DNA of 45,043 bases from an uncultured Prevotellaceae bacterium (GCA_946409635.1 CAMJXD010000012.1:1-45043); one strand, 5' to 3'. Shown: positions 1 through 10,100, counted from the stretch's first letter. Notes: generated from the letters alone by a model not told the origin. A program made the numbers and translations.

Positions 1-40
1 CCCTTTGCTCTCCGATGGATTTCAGGGTGTCTCATTGCGG

Positions 41-90
41 AAAACAAGAAAAAGTCGAGACGGGAAACCTTCTATCAGGCTCCCCGTCTC
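41..90 (-). terminator. Rho-independent terminator after the importer operon
   Basis: On the minus strand the arms gagacggg (90-83) and cccgtctc (64-57) form an 8-bp stem and are followed by a T-rich tract (about 56-41). It lies about 60 nt beyond the stop codon of the minus-strand gene ending at 153, where the susC operon should end. The loop is long (18 nt), so strength is uncertain. Confidence 0.55.
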
Positions 91-152
91 TTGAGGTAAT
101 AGATGATATGTTAAGAAACTGTAATAATTTCTTGTTTAAATACTATCATGAA

Positions 153-2060
153 TTACTGGTTCAGGATGCGGTCGATGAGTGCATTGACATCGGCAATGTT
201 CACCTCAAGGTCACCGTTAACGTCACCAATCGATGATGAATCCTGGGTCAGGATCATATTGATCAGGTAGTTGACATCGGCAACGTTAACCTCCTTATCA
301 TGGTTAACGTCAAACTTGTCGAACTGGGGATCAACAGGCACACCCTGCATGAACTTGTAGTCCAGATAAGCGCCGGGGAACTCAAAGCGTACCACAGCCT
401 CACGATAGTCAACGTCCTCGGGCAGGGGCTCGGCAGTAACCATAGCGGTGACACCACCGGTGAACTCGCCATCCTGCTCCTCGTCAATCAGCTCGATGTC
501 GAGCCAGCTGGGAACATCTTCACCATTGCAGGTGAGGGTCCAACCCTCGTCAACGCTGGGAGTCCATGAGTAGAACTCGATGCTGCGGGTAACCAGCTTC
601 TGGTCACCTTCCTCGAGCAGCACCTTCTCCATCAGACCACCCTCGTTGGGGAAGGTGAACTCACCATCCTCGATGTTGTAGTTGAAGGTAAGGAAGGGGT
701 TCTCGATATCCAGCATGATGGAGAAACCGGTCTTCATCTCACCGCTGGCGAAGAAGTTGTTCAGACCCTCATATACGTAACGGCCAGTGAAGTTGCCGTC
801 CTCATCGTTGATACCACGCTTGAGGTATGCCAACTCACCGAAGCCCTCGTCCCAGAGCTCGTCAGCGCCGACGGATGCCGAGAAGTCGCTCAGGTTAGCC
901 ATTTCGGGATCATTGTAGCCATCGATAACGACCAGGATGGGGAAGTCAATGGTGGGAGTGTACTCCACTTCCAGACCGTCCTCATAGTCGAAGATGTTGA
1001 AGCGAATATAGTTGTTGCTTGCCTGAACGTCGGCAGCAGTGATCGTGGCACGGCCGGTAGCGATGAGCTCACCGGGCTCCTCGGGCAGATAGACGGGCTT
1101 CTCACTATCATAGGCGGGAATCTCATCCAGCTTGTAGATCTTGCAGGTCATGGTCACCGAGCGGTTGCTCAGGATGGTGCAGATAGCGCAATCGAGATAA
1201 ACCGAACGCAGCAGGTAAGGAGCAGTGGGCTTCTCAAAGGCCTGTGCGATACCGTCGAGACGCAGAACGCTGGTCTCACCTTCGCGGGTGACCGTACCGC
1301 CGTTCTTACCAAACCACCAACCATTCTTGTTCCTGCCGTAGGGGTCCATACCATGGTAATAGGCGAAGGGATACTCACAGGTACCGCTCAGACCACCGAT
1401 GGAAAAGGTCTTGCTGCTCACGATGATACCGCCACCCTCTTCAACGTCACTGAAAATCTGGTCGGCCGAGGGAGCTGCCATGATGCTCGCCTGGTAAGTT
1501 TCATCGGGCTCGGTGCCTTTCATCTTGTGGCCACGGTAGTACCAGCTGAACTCCTTGCCGCCATCCTTTACATGGAACTCAGGCACATCGTCAACCTCAT
1601 AGGTGTAGGTTACGTCAACGTCCTTGCCGTCATAGCGGTAGGTGTACTGGTCACGCACACCGTTCTCATCATAACCGTACTGCTGTACATTATACCAGTA
1701 CTCTGCATCGGCGCTGGCACCATCACATACGCCCGTGTAGGTGTAAGTGGTATAGGGCTTCATGCTCAGGTAGGGAGCATAGCTTGCGCCACCCCACGTG
1801 CCGTCGGCATTCATGAAGTTGTTGCCGGGGAAAGCACCGGCGGGACGATGGTAGTAAGGCTCAAGCGTACCGGCCTTCTTGGGTGCCTTGGCAACCGGAG
1901 TGCCCGGGGTGCGCATCTGCATTTCCTGCGACAGGGCCGTAGGTTTCACGCGGATGACTTCGCTGCGCTGGGTCTTCTTGACCTGGGCGCTTCTCTGCTG
2001 CTGTGCGGTGGCAGTCATTGCCATCAGTGCGACAGCGCCTAATAGTAAAATCTTCTTCAT
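153..2060 (-). CDS. Secreted protein with C-terminal dockerin-like repeats, last gene of SusCD operon
   Basis: A 635-residue exported protein with a signal peptide at residues 1-20 (ending TATAQ) and no lipobox cysteine. The body is not assignable to a named family by eye. Residues about 470-575 look like a BACON-type beta-sandwich: a SWLDIEL motif, then alternating strands and a YREAVV segment. The last 52 residues are two EF-hand-like dockerin repeats beginning DVNHDKEVNVAD (584) and DVNGDLEVNIAD (613), each with the D-x-N-x-D...D calcium loop. It sits 119 nt downstream of the DUF4302 gene on the same strand, a wider gap than elsewhere in the operon, so it may also have its own promoter. 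It is probably a surface-exposed accessory protein of the importer. Enzymatic activity is not evident. Confidence 0.85.
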   Translation of the reverse strand: MKKILLLGAVALMAMTATAQQQRSAQVKKTQRSEVIRVKPTALSQEMQMRTPGTPVAKAPKKAGTLEPYYHRPAGAFPGNNFMNADGTWGGASYAPYLSMKPYTTYTYTGVCDGASADAEYWYNVQQYGYDENGVRDQYTYRYDGKDVDVTYTYEVDDVPEFHVKDGGKEFSWYYRGHKMKGTEPDETYQASIMAAPSADQIFSDVEEGGGIIVSSKTFSIGGLSGTCEYPFAYYHGMDPYGRNKNGWWFGKNGGTVTREGETSVLRLDGIAQAFEKPTAPYLLRSVYLDCAICTILSNRSVTMTCKIYKLDEIPAYDSEKPVYLPEEPGELIATGRATITAADVQASNNYIRFNIFDYEDGLEVEYTPTIDFPILVVIDGYNDPEMANLSDFSASVGADELWDEGFGELAYLKRGINDEDGNFTGRYVYEGLNNFFASGEMKTGFSIMLDIENPFLTFNYNIEDGEFTFPNEGGLMEKVLLEEGDQKLVTRSIEFYSWTPSVDEGWTLTCNGEDVPSWLDIELIDEEQDGEFTGGVTAMVTAEPLPEDVDYREAVVRFEFPGAYLDYKFMQGVPVDPQFDKFDVNHDKEVNVADVNYLINMILTQDSSSIGDVNGDLEVNIADVNALIDRILNQ

Positions 2061-2179
2061 AATGAAATGGTTATTAATAAAATGAGTTAAAAAAATTATT
2101 GGTTTGACAATTTTATTTCAACTGAGCGCCAGCCAGGGCTTTAAAGGAGAGCCCTGACTGACAGCCTAGTTATATTATA

Positions 2180-3532
2180 TTACATGATCACCCAAAGCAG
2201 GGAGTTGGCCGAGTTGGCATTATCGGACAGCTTGAGGTTGACAGGTGCCAGCAACGAGTTGGCATCGATGTCAAAGGTAGCCGATCCGATGGCCTGGATG
2301 ATGGATTCAAGAGACGGACAACGCTGCCTGTAGAGCTCACCGGCTGCATTGGCCTCGGGCAGGAAGGTAAACTTGACCTGATTGTCGCCCAGGCGCTGAG
2401 CCTTCATGTAGAAAGTGGGCTTGAAGGTTGTGGAGCTTCTCTTGACATTGAAGATGATCTCGTAGGTATCGTCGGCACCAGTATAATCAAGCTGGGCATA
2501 GACAAACTTTGACTTGTTATAAGCCGTCAGCTCGCTGGCAAACTGCTGAATGAGGCTGGCATAGGTACCTTGCATCTTGTCGGCATCGAGACGCCACCTC
2601 AAGGTGTTCATCAACAAGATGTCAGACAGGTGGTCGGCAGTCATCGTCGTCTGGTTGTCGTCGCGGCACAACAGGGAACCGTCGGCCTGGCGGATGAAGT
2701 TCCTGATGGTATACCCGTCAAGGGTAATGGGCTCCATAAATGACAGTCCATCGTGGGTGATGATGACGTTGTGCTCCTCGGCAGTGGAGATTTCATCAGC
2801 GCCCTCACGGAACATCTTCAGGATGCTGGTTGCACCATTCTTGACAATCCAGCGCGTGTCGTTCGGCAGGTTGATGTAGACATAGGGAATCTTGGCATGG
2901 AAGAAGGAGTCGGCCATGGCCACTACCTCGTTCATGTAAACCTCGTCGTCAACACTAGCGGGAACACGGGTCATGATCATGTCGATACCATACTTCTTGC
3001 CCGTGATGTAGAGCGTGTCGTTGGAGTACTTCATGAGGTCAAACTCATAGTCGCCCTCATGGCCGTAACCGGTCTCGTCGGGATCCTCTTCGTTCATGCT
3101 GGGGATATCCTCGGGGTCGGCAAACAGGTGGAAGTACTTGTTGAAGCTGTTAAACGACAGCACGGGGCCATTGTCGGTAACGACTTCCCACAGCGAGGTT
3201 TGGCTGCCATAAGCAATCGAACCCATGGTACCGCCATCAACCGAGCTGATCCACTTGTTCTTGCCAGAAATGGTCACTGAACCATTCTTGTCAAATGTCA
3301 TCAGATAGATGTAGCCGGGCTCTTTGCTGTTGGCATAATACTCCATCTGCCACTTGCCGCCGTTGCTGGTGAGAATCTCGGTAAACTCGGCCTGAGCCTT
3401 CTCGAGACGTGCTACAGCGTCGTCGTCAAAGATTTCATCAACCTCGTTTTTGCACGATCCCAGCGACAGCGTTGAGATGGCCACGAGAGTCAACAGAGAA
3501 ATATTTAAAAACTTCTTCATTTTCTTGTTCAT
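2180..3532 (-). CDS. DUF4302-type lipoprotein
   Basis: A 450-residue lipoprotein. The N-terminus has a basic start, a hydrophobic stretch and the lipobox LGSC with Cys27, so it should be lipidated and placed in the outer membrane. The region with LTSNGGKWQMEYYAN and KYGIDMIMTRVP matches my recollection of DUF4302 proteins, which in Bacteroidales accompany SusC/SusD pairs together with a zinc metallohydrolase lipoprotein. The biochemical role of that family is not established; a substrate-capture role is inference. It starts 18 nt after the metallohydrolase gene, so it is surely cotranscribed. A second methionine at codon 5 is an alternative start that leaves the lipobox intact. Confidence 0.85.
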   Translation of the reverse strand: MNKKMKKFLNISLLTLVAISTLSLGSCKNEVDEIFDDDAVARLEKAQAEFTEILTSNGGKWQMEYYANSKEPGYIYLMTFDKNGSVTISGKNKWISSVDGGTMGSIAYGSQTSLWEVVTDNGPVLSFNSFNKYFHLFADPEDIPSMNEEDPDETGYGHEGDYEFDLMKYSNDTLYITGKKYGIDMIMTRVPASVDDEVYMNEVVAMADSFFHAKIPYVYINLPNDTRWIVKNGATSILKMFREGADEISTAEEHNVIITHDGLSFMEPITLDGYTIRNFIRQADGSLLCRDDNQTTMTADHLSDILLMNTLRWRLDADKMQGTYASLIQQFASELTAYNKSKFVYAQLDYTGADDTYEIIFNVKRSSTTFKPTFYMKAQRLGDNQVKFTFLPEANAAGELYRQRCPSLESIIQAIGSATFDIDANSLLAPVNLKLSDNANSANSLLWVIM

Positions 3533-3550
3533 CGTGTTTAAGGTAAAACA

Positions 3551-4684
3551 TTATTGAATCTCGGTGACCTGCTTGCGCAAATCGTTGATATCATAGTGGG
3601 TCTGACGATACTGAACCTCGTTACGGAGCTCATCCAGGTCAACACCCCATGCATCCTGGAGCCAGGTGCGGGCAATCTGCACCTTCTGGAGGATAGCCTC
3701 GACACCGTCGATACCGTCCTTGTCCTCGACGTCATAGACGACAATGCGGTTGCCCTCCTTGTCGGTGTTGTTGCGCCAGTACTTGTGCACGGTGCCGTCC
3801 TCGTCCTCCTCGATGAAGACGTTGCTCATCCTCACGTAGACGGGATCGGCGGTTGCATCGTTATCGGGATAGTAGTAGTAGCAGTAGAACTCGCTGGTCA
3901 CGTCGTCCTCGTCACCCGACGTCCAGCCACGGGCGGCCAGGTCAAGAATGGCATTCCACTCCTCGTCGGTCTTGACGATGTAGTTGGCGATGGTCTCGGC
4001 GAAGTCCTCACGGAACTCACTGGATGCATAGGTCGTCACGAAACCGAGCGATGCTACCTGACCCACGCTGCGGTCCTGCCAGTTGTTGCTGTCATAGTGA
4101 CCGATCGAGATTGTATTGAACTCGTTGGGATAGGTCTTGGTCTGGTGCAGGATGTGAGCAAACTCGTGGTGCATCGTCTTGAAGTAGTACTCGTTCATCA
4201 TGTTGAAGTCGTTGATGCGCATGGCATTGACCTTGAAGAGCGACACCTTGATGCCACCCTCGGCAAGACCGACGATCTCGGTACCCGAGGTGGGGTTATA
4301 GGCGGGCGATCCGATCAACAGGATGATGCGGGGACCATAGGACTTGAGAAAGTCCTCACCAGCCACCTTGTCATACACATCAAACCACAAGTACTTGCAC
4401 AACACTGCCAGGTCGATGGAGTTCTCGTAGGTAGCAGGCACGAGGTTGTAGTTCATGTTGGTGCTGACGTCCGGCATCTTGTAGAGGAACGTCAAGTTGT
4501 ACTTGTCAAGGTAGTTGTCCTTGAGGAACTTATCAAGCTTATAGGTATAGGACGCAGGATCTAGCGTCTCATCTACATCGGGGAAGATGGTATCATCCAA
4601 CTTTTCTTCGCCACACGATGACAGCGACATTGCAGCGACTGCCATGAGCAACAATGCTGATATATAATATTGAATCTTTTTCAT
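3551..4684 (-). CDS. Substrate import-associated zinc metallohydrolase lipoprotein
   Basis: A 377-residue lipoprotein with lipobox LSSC (Cys24) and a HEFAH zinc-binding motif at residues 173-177, giving two histidine ligands and the catalytic glutamate. A downstream EDFAE segment near residue 230 may supply the third ligand. The architecture fits the family named substrate import-associated zinc metallohydrolase lipoprotein, found next to SusC/SusD genes. It lies between susD (19-nt gap) and the DUF4302 gene (18-nt gap). A metallopeptidase beside the importer suggests that the cargo is a peptide, protein or glycoprotein rather than a plain polysaccharide. This is supported by the absence of any glycoside hydrolase in the operon but remains inference. 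Confidence 0.88.
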   Translation of the reverse strand: MKKIQYYISALLLMAVAAMSLSSCGEEKLDDTIFPDVDETLDPASYTYKLDKFLKDNYLDKYNLTFLYKMPDVSTNMNYNLVPATYENSIDLAVLCKYLWFDVYDKVAGEDFLKSYGPRIILLIGSPAYNPTSGTEIVGLAEGGIKVSLFKVNAMRINDFNMMNEYYFKTMHHEFAHILHQTKTYPNEFNTISIGHYDSNNWQDRSVGQVASLGFVTTYASSEFREDFAETIANYIVKTDEEWNAILDLAARGWTSGDEDDVTSEFYCYYYYPDNDATADPVYVRMSNVFIEEDEDGTVHKYWRNNTDKEGNRIVVYDVEDKDGIDGVEAILQKVQIARTWLQDAWGVDLDELRNEVQYRQTHYDINDLRKQVTEIQ

Positions 4685-4703
4685 AATATTAACGGGTCAA
4701 TCT

Positions 4704-6473
4704 TTAATCTGAAATACGTACATTCTCGCTGCTGCTGACTGCAACTGCGCTGCCCTCGGCCTTGTTGGTGGTCACGCGGGAGTTGGGTTCCAGACCGGCA
4801 CCGATTACCTCGTTAGGAATCTGGATGGCATAACGCGGGTCGAGCACCTCAAGGGTGTAGACGTCGCTGATGCCCATCTGGTGCTTGATGGAGAAGCCAT
4901 AGCGCTTGATGTCAAACCAGCGGTTGCCCAGGTGGACGAACTGGATGCGACGGAAGTGCTGTACACACTGCAGGTAGGGCTCAATCTCGTTGGTCAAGTG
5001 ATACTTGTCACTGGGGCAAACCTCGTCGATGTTGAACTTCATGACGATGTTGTAACCAGGATCGATACGCTCGGGATCATCATAGTAGCTGTAGAAGGTC
5101 AGAATCTGATCCTTGGTGAGATTCACATGGTTGTAGTTGAGTGACTCATCAGATGAGATGTGCTCACTGTTCCAGAGGTACAGGTCGTCGAAGGCTGCAT
5201 CGATGTTGCCCAGGAAGAGGTTGGCCTCGGCACGCATGAGGAGCACTTCCTCACTGGTGAACTCGGGACGGATCTCATGGCAATAGCCGATGCCCGAAAT
5301 CTTGTCGGTGTACTCAAACTGCTCGAAGCAGTTGCCTGCAAAGAAGGCACCATACTCCTGACCGCCTGCACTACCGCACACGCCGTTGAAGCAAGGCATC
5401 ATCGCAAACTTCTCCTTGGTCTTGGAGTTCTGGTAGGAGCAGCGCTGCCACGACGGGCCGGGACCCTGGATGGTACCACGCTTGGCATCACGGTTACAGG
5501 TGAAGCGGTAACCCAAGAAACGACGCCACCAGGTGCTGTAGTTGGTAAACAGCTGGAAGTTGCTGGGACGGTCTACGCTGGTAAAGTAGCGGCCGATGTC
5601 GCTGATGTAGTAGAAGTCGTCCTGCCACCAGCCGTCGTTGAGCATCGTGGCGGGGTCATTGCCCTTGAAGGCCTTGTTACAATACTCAACCACCTTGTCA
5701 TACTCACGCTTGATGAGATAGAAGCGTGCAGCAAAGGCGTTGCTCGAAGCGATGTTGAAGTGATACTTGGGCACCTCGTAGTACTCCTCGGTGATGAGGG
5801 GCAGGCCTGCGAGAAGGTCGGCCTCGATCTTCTGGTAGGTCTCCAGGAGGGTACCGCGGTCATACTTGGGATCGAGGGTGGTCTCGGGATCGGTAGCATA
5901 AGGCACACCGGGCAAGGTGGCACTGATGCTCTCACCACGATAAGGCATGCAGAAGATCTGAGCCAGGATGAAGTGGTGATAGGCACGAATCATGAGAGCC
6001 TCACCCTTGATGGCGTTGAGGCGGGCCTTGTCGGCTGTAGACATGGGTTCGCCCTCGATCATGCCGGTCTCTTCAAACTCGGCGACCTTATCCAGGACTG
6101 CGTTGGCACAAGCGATGGCACCATAGCACGAGTTCCACACGCCCGAGGGGGTGTCGCTGCTCGAGATATCGAGGTCTACATCCTGCCAGGCATAGACCTG
6201 CTCATCGGCCTGAGAATAGAACGAGAGGTGGTAACGCACACCCTCAGAGCCCTGCATGTTGCTAGGCGAGTTGTTGTCGATGACGTTATCGCTCGAGAGC
6301 TCACCGACAAGAGCATAGTTAGAATCCATGTAACCGGTGACGAGCAACTGCTGGAGCTGATCGAGGTTCACCAGGTAGACGCGGGTATCGGGCACCTTGT
6401 CAAGGAAGTCCTTGCAGGAGCTCAAGCCGATAAGCGCAACGGCGATGAATAAGATTTTATATCGTAATTTCAT
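4704..6473 (-). CDS. SusD/RagB-family outer-membrane lipoprotein
   Basis: A 589-residue SusD homologue, the surface lid that binds substrate over a SusC channel. The signal sequence ends in lipobox LSSC (Cys20), followed by KDFLDKVPDTR, the usual opening of SusD proteins. TPR-like helical segments occur in the first half (ARLNAIKGEALMIRAYHHF, near 150-170). The C-terminal part has the typical VQHFRRIQFVHLGNRWFDIKR arrangement around residue 515. It follows susC by 39 nt. The ligand cannot be read from the sequence. Length is normal for the family. Confidence 0.95.
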   Translation of the reverse strand: MKLRYKILFIAVALIGLSSCKDFLDKVPDTRVYLVNLDQLQQLLVTGYMDSNYALVGELSSDNVIDNNSPSNMQGSEGVRYHLSFYSQADEQVYAWQDVDLDISSSDTPSGVWNSCYGAIACANAVLDKVAEFEETGMIEGEPMSTADKARLNAIKGEALMIRAYHHFILAQIFCMPYRGESISATLPGVPYATDPETTLDPKYDRGTLLETYQKIEADLLAGLPLITEEYYEVPKYHFNIASSNAFAARFYLIKREYDKVVEYCNKAFKGNDPATMLNDGWWQDDFYYISDIGRYFTSVDRPSNFQLFTNYSTWWRRFLGYRFTCNRDAKRGTIQGPGPSWQRCSYQNSKTKEKFAMMPCFNGVCGSAGGQEYGAFFAGNCFEQFEYTDKISGIGYCHEIRPEFTSEEVLLMRAEANLFLGNIDAAFDDLYLWNSEHISSDESLNYNHVNLTKDQILTFYSYYDDPERIDPGYNIVMKFNIDEVCPSDKYHLTNEIEPYLQCVQHFRRIQFVHLGNRWFDIKRYGFSIKHQMGISDVYTLEVLDPRYAIQIPNEVIGAGLEPNSRVTTNKAEGSAVAVSSSENVRISD

Positions 6474-6512
6474 AATCTTTATAATATATAAATAATGTGT
6501 AACAACTATCTA

Positions 6513-9500
6513 TTACATGCCCAGACGCAGGGTAAGGGTGAACTGCTTGGGGTTGGGCGAAGCCACACCACCGCTGTTGAAGAACTCGGGATCCTGGCCG
6601 TTGAGCTTCTTGTCGGCATAGAGCAGGCAGATGTTGGTAGCAGCCAGCTTAATCGATGCAGTGTTCAAGCGCAAGTGCGAAATCAGCGACTTGGGCATAT
6701 CATAGGTCAAGGCAATCTCCTTCAGGCGGATGAAGTCGCCCCTGGCAATACGTGCAGTACTGTAGTTATAGGAGTTGTAAGCCGTGCTCAGGTAGTTGTT
6801 GGAGTAAACCTGACGACGCGAAGCGATAGCAGGCTGTACGCCATCGATGGCCTCATCACCGGGCAGAGCCCAACGGTTCTTGAAGTCCTTGGTGAAGGAG
6901 GTGAGGTCACTGTAACCAGCCGAGTAGACGGGATCGAGACGGAGCTTGTTGCCGAACGAGTAGGTCATGAAGACGTTCAGGTGGAAGCCCTTGAAGTCAA
7001 AGTTGTTACCGAAACCACCGGTGATGGTGGGATCAACGGGACCCTCATACTTGAGGTAACCCAGGTTCTCATACTCCTGGAAGTTCACACCCACGTTGGA
7101 GATAGCGCCGGTCTCATCATAAACCAGAGGCAGACCGTGGCTGTCGAGGCCAGCGAAGGGAATCGAGAAGATGGCACGGTGGGGATAGCCCTGCAGGGGG
7201 AAGCCGCTACCGGTTACCAGGTCGATGACGCGCGAACGCGACTGCAGCTTGCTGATTTCGGTCACAGCATAGGAGAAGGTCCAGTCGGTACTCCAGGCAA
7301 ATGCACCGGGGCGCTTGGCCTCGATATTGCGCGATGAGATGGTGAACTCGACACCGTGAGACTTCATCTCGGCCACGTTACCATACTTGGTGGTGAAACC
7401 ACCGACACCCTGGGTGCGGATCAGACCGATCAGGTCAAAGTTGTTACGGAAGTACCAGTCGAACACGAGGTTGATGCGGTTGTAGAGGAAACCGAGGTCA
7501 ACACCAAGGTCAAACTCGTGCTTCTTCTCATAGGAGAGCTCGCTGTTGCCCAGACCTGCCAGATACAGACCGCTCTCGACGGCCTTAGTCTCCTGGCGCC
7601 AGGGACGGGTGGGATAATAGAGTGCCTCGGCGTTAGCATAGCCCGAGGGGCCGCTCTCACCAGTCAGCGAGTAGCTCAGACGCAGCTTGGCATAGGAAAT
7701 GATGCCTCTGTTATAGATAGAGGTGTGCTGGAAGAAGGGCTCGTCAAAGATGTTCCATGCAGCCGAGATGTTCCAGGTGGGGAGCCAGCGGCTCTGGTTG
7801 GTCTTACCCATGAGGTTAGAACCCTCGTAGCGGATGGTACCGTTCAAGATGTAACGGCCCAGAAGCGCGTAGTTGGCGTTGGCAAAGTAAGCCATGTTGC
7901 GACGGTGGGTCTTGCCCAAGCTGTAGTAAGTACCATTCTCTTCCTGCATCTGCTTGAAGAGCTTGTAGTTCAGGGCCGACAGGTTACCGTTGTCATACTT
8001 CACGCCCCACGCATCAAACGACTGGTAGAAGCGGTCAACGCGGCTAGCCTCCATACCTGCATAGAGGTTGAGCAGGTGCTGGCCGTTGTTGAAGTCCTTC
8101 ATGTACTGACCAGTGGCACGGAAGTCGAAGGTCTTAAGGCTATTCTTGGAGAAGAAGAGCATACCACCTTCCTTCATGACACTCTCGGGAAGTGCGTTGG
8201 GCACGTCGATGTCGGTGTAAAGGTAGGTGTTGGATGCACGGATACTTGCATTCTCGGGAATGATACCGGCGCGGTAAGCGTTGGCCTGGTTACTGTTCTC
8301 GAGCACGTAGTGGTTCTGCTCAGAGTTCACCGAGCGCATCGAACCCAGGATGTTGAACTCCAGCGACTGGCTCTGGGTGAGGATGGGCTTGATGTTCAGC
8401 TCGCCCTGGAACTTGAGGTCGGTCACCTCGACATCGATGTAGTTGGACTGCAACTCGTCAAAGATGTTGAAGTTGGTGTAGTTGCGCACATAGCGACGGT
8501 TGGGGTCAAGGGTACGGGCGGTGTTGAGCGCAAAGCTGTAGGGGTTGATATCAAAGTCACGCTTCACCTCACCATAAACCACGTCAACGTTCTGGCTCAG
8601 GGTACCGGGAGCCTTCTGGTCACGGTAGCTGTTGCTGTTCAGGATTTTGATCTTAATCTTGTCGGTAATGTTGTAGATGGCATTGGCGTTGAAGGTGTAA
8701 CGCTCAACGCGGCTGCTCTTGTACCATCCCGGGTCGGTCATGACCGATGCCGAGGTGTAGAACGAACCCTTGTCGGTACCGCCCGACACGCTCACGGCGT
8801 GGTTCTGCATCACGTTGCTGTTGAACAACAGGTCGAACCAGTCGGTGTTACGCATCTCGGCTTCACGCAGATACTGGTTGCGGGCATTCTGAGTGTTGGG
8901 CAGGCCATAGGTTCCGGTGATCGGATCATAGGTGTCCATCAGGGTGTACATCTGGCCATAGATACCCGAGGTGGTGCTGTTCACCAGGTTGGCATACTCG
9001 AGCCAGCCCTTCTGCTCCATCTCGCGCAAGATACTCATCTGCTCCTGAGAGTTGCAGATGTTGAAGTCGCGGTAGTTGGGCTTCAAGCGATAGGTGAACT
9101 CACCAGTGTAGTTGATCGAAGTGGAGCCCTTGCGGCCGGTCTTGGTGGTGATAACGATCACACCGGCGTTGGCCTTGGCACCATAGATAGACGTTGCCGA
9201 ACCGTCCTTCAGGATCTGGAAGCTCTCGATATCGTCGGCGTTAAGGCCGGCAACAGCCGAGGCAATCAGCGTGGTAGCATCACCCGACGACAGGTCGTCG
9301 GCGCTGATGTCGACGTTGTCCTCGAGGATCACACCGTCCACAACCCACAGGGGCTTGGAGCTACCATAGATCGAGGTAGCACCACGAACGCGGATCTTGG
9401 GCGCTGTACCAAAGGTACCGGAAACGTTCTGCACCTGCACACCCGATACACGGCCTTCAAGACCGCGGCTCACGTCGGCGACACCCGACAGCTTAGTCTT

Positions 9501-9869
9501 GTCGGCGTCGACGCTCTGGGTTGCACCGGTGAAGAGTCGCTTGTCGACCTTCTGGTAACCAGTGACAACGACTTCGTTAAGCATCTCACCCTTGGGCTTG
9601 AGCGTGATGGTCATGCCAGCCTTGGCTGCCACGATGGCATCTTCATAACCCACATAGGTGACTTTAATCTTTGTGCCAGCAGGCACGTTCAGGGAAAATT
9701 TACCGTCAAAGTCGGTAGCGACGCCGTTCTTGGGATTGCTCTGCTGAACGACCGACGCACCGATGACCGGTTCGTTGTTCTCGTCTAACACCGTTCCGTT
9801 CACTTGGGCGGTAACACCAAGCGAGGCGAGTGCCATGACAAGGAACAAGAGTAAATGTTTAAGACTCAT
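6513..9869 (-). CDS. SusC/RagA-family TonB-linked outer-membrane transporter
   Basis: An 1118-residue TonB-dependent channel, first gene of the operon. Signal peptide 1-22 (ending GVTAQ), carboxypeptidase regulatory-like domain about 23-92 (VNGTVLDENNEPVIGASV), a TonB-box-like NEVVVTGY at 98-105, plug domain about 115-245 (GRVSGVQVQNVSG, KIRVRGATSIYG, LWVVDGVIL), then the 22-stranded barrel ending in LTLRLGM. There is no N-terminal STN extension, so it is not predicted to signal directly to an anti-sigma factor. It pairs with the adjacent SusD. No ECF sigma/anti-sigma, hybrid two-component or SusR-type regulator gene is present within 10 kb on the upstream side. Confidence 0.96.
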   Translation of the reverse strand: MSLKHLLLFLVMALASLGVTAQVNGTVLDENNEPVIGASVVQQSNPKNGVATDFDGKFSLNVPAGTKIKVTYVGYEDAIVAAKAGMTITLKPKGEMLNEVVVTGYQKVDKRLFTGATQSVDADKTKLSGVADVSRGLEGRVSGVQVQNVSGTFGTAPKIRVRGATSIYGSSKPLWVVDGVILEDNVDISADDLSSGDATTLIASAVAGLNADDIESFQILKDGSATSIYGAKANAGVIVITTKTGRKGSTSINYTGEFTYRLKPNYRDFNICNSQEQMSILREMEQKGWLEYANLVNSTTSGIYGQMYTLMDTYDPITGTYGLPNTQNARNQYLREAEMRNTDWFDLLFNSNVMQNHAVSVSGGTDKGSFYTSASVMTDPGWYKSSRVERYTFNANAIYNITDKIKIKILNSNSYRDQKAPGTLSQNVDVVYGEVKRDFDINPYSFALNTARTLDPNRRYVRNYTNFNIFDELQSNYIDVEVTDLKFQGELNIKPILTQSQSLEFNILGSMRSVNSEQNHYVLENSNQANAYRAGIIPENASIRASNTYLYTDIDVPNALPESVMKEGGMLFFSKNSLKTFDFRATGQYMKDFNNGQHLLNLYAGMEASRVDRFYQSFDAWGVKYDNGNLSALNYKLFKQMQEENGTYYSLGKTHRRNMAYFANANYALLGRYILNGTIRYEGSNLMGKTNQSRWLPTWNISAAWNIFDEPFFQHTSIYNRGIISYAKLRLSYSLTGESGPSGYANAEALYYPTRPWRQETKAVESGLYLAGLGNSELSYEKKHEFDLGVDLGFLYNRINLVFDWYFRNNFDLIGLIRTQGVGGFTTKYGNVAEMKSHGVEFTISSRNIEAKRPGAFAWSTDWTFSYAVTEISKLQSRSRVIDLVTGSGFPLQGYPHRAIFSIPFAGLDSHGLPLVYDETGAISNVGVNFQEYENLGYLKYEGPVDPTITGGFGNNFDFKGFHLNVFMTYSFGNKLRLDPVYSAGYSDLTSFTKDFKNRWALPGDEAIDGVQPAIASRRQVYSNNYLSTAYNSYNYSTARIARGDFIRLKEIALTYDMPKSLISHLRLNTASIKLAATNICLLYADKKLNGQDPEFFNSGGVASPNPKQFTLTLRLGM

Positions 9870-10092
9870 AAATTTTAGTTTAATTGATTAATTATTAATA
9901 TTTTATAAGTATACCTTGGTATTGTGGCGCCTATCTTCTATATACATTTGGCTTCAAAACGTCAAACTACCTTCAAGACCCGAAATCGGCAGGTTTCAGA
10001 TCCAGGCTAGACGTGCTAAGCAATCCCTACAACAGATTGCAATCTACAGTTCTCTAGTTTCTTAACTTCACATCTATAAAAAGAAAGGCTTG

Positions 10093-10100
10093 CAAAGTTA
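10093..10100 (-). promoter_or_regulatory. Possible -7 box (TAACTTTG) for the susC operon
   Basis: Read on the minus strand the site is TAACTTTG, matching the Bacteroidetes TAnnTTTG element. It would start transcription near 10086 and give a leader of about 217 nt before susC. No TTTG is found at the usual 19-23 nt upstream (the nearest is 31 nt away), so the promoter is either activator-dependent or the call is wrong. Confidence 0.4.

Noticed and set aside
153-2060. Assignment of the 635-residue protein as a glycoside hydrolase or cellulosomal enzyme because of its dockerin repeats
   Set aside because: No catalytic motif of a known carbohydrase family could be seen. The dockerin repeats alone do not define activity.
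5160-6452. Long open frames antisense to susD, susC and other genes, for example 430 codons here and about 810 codons opposite susC at 7356-9788
   Set aside because: They are fully embedded opposite conserved genes, have Val/Leu/Gly-rich low-information translations and no family motifs. They reflect codon bias of the real strand.
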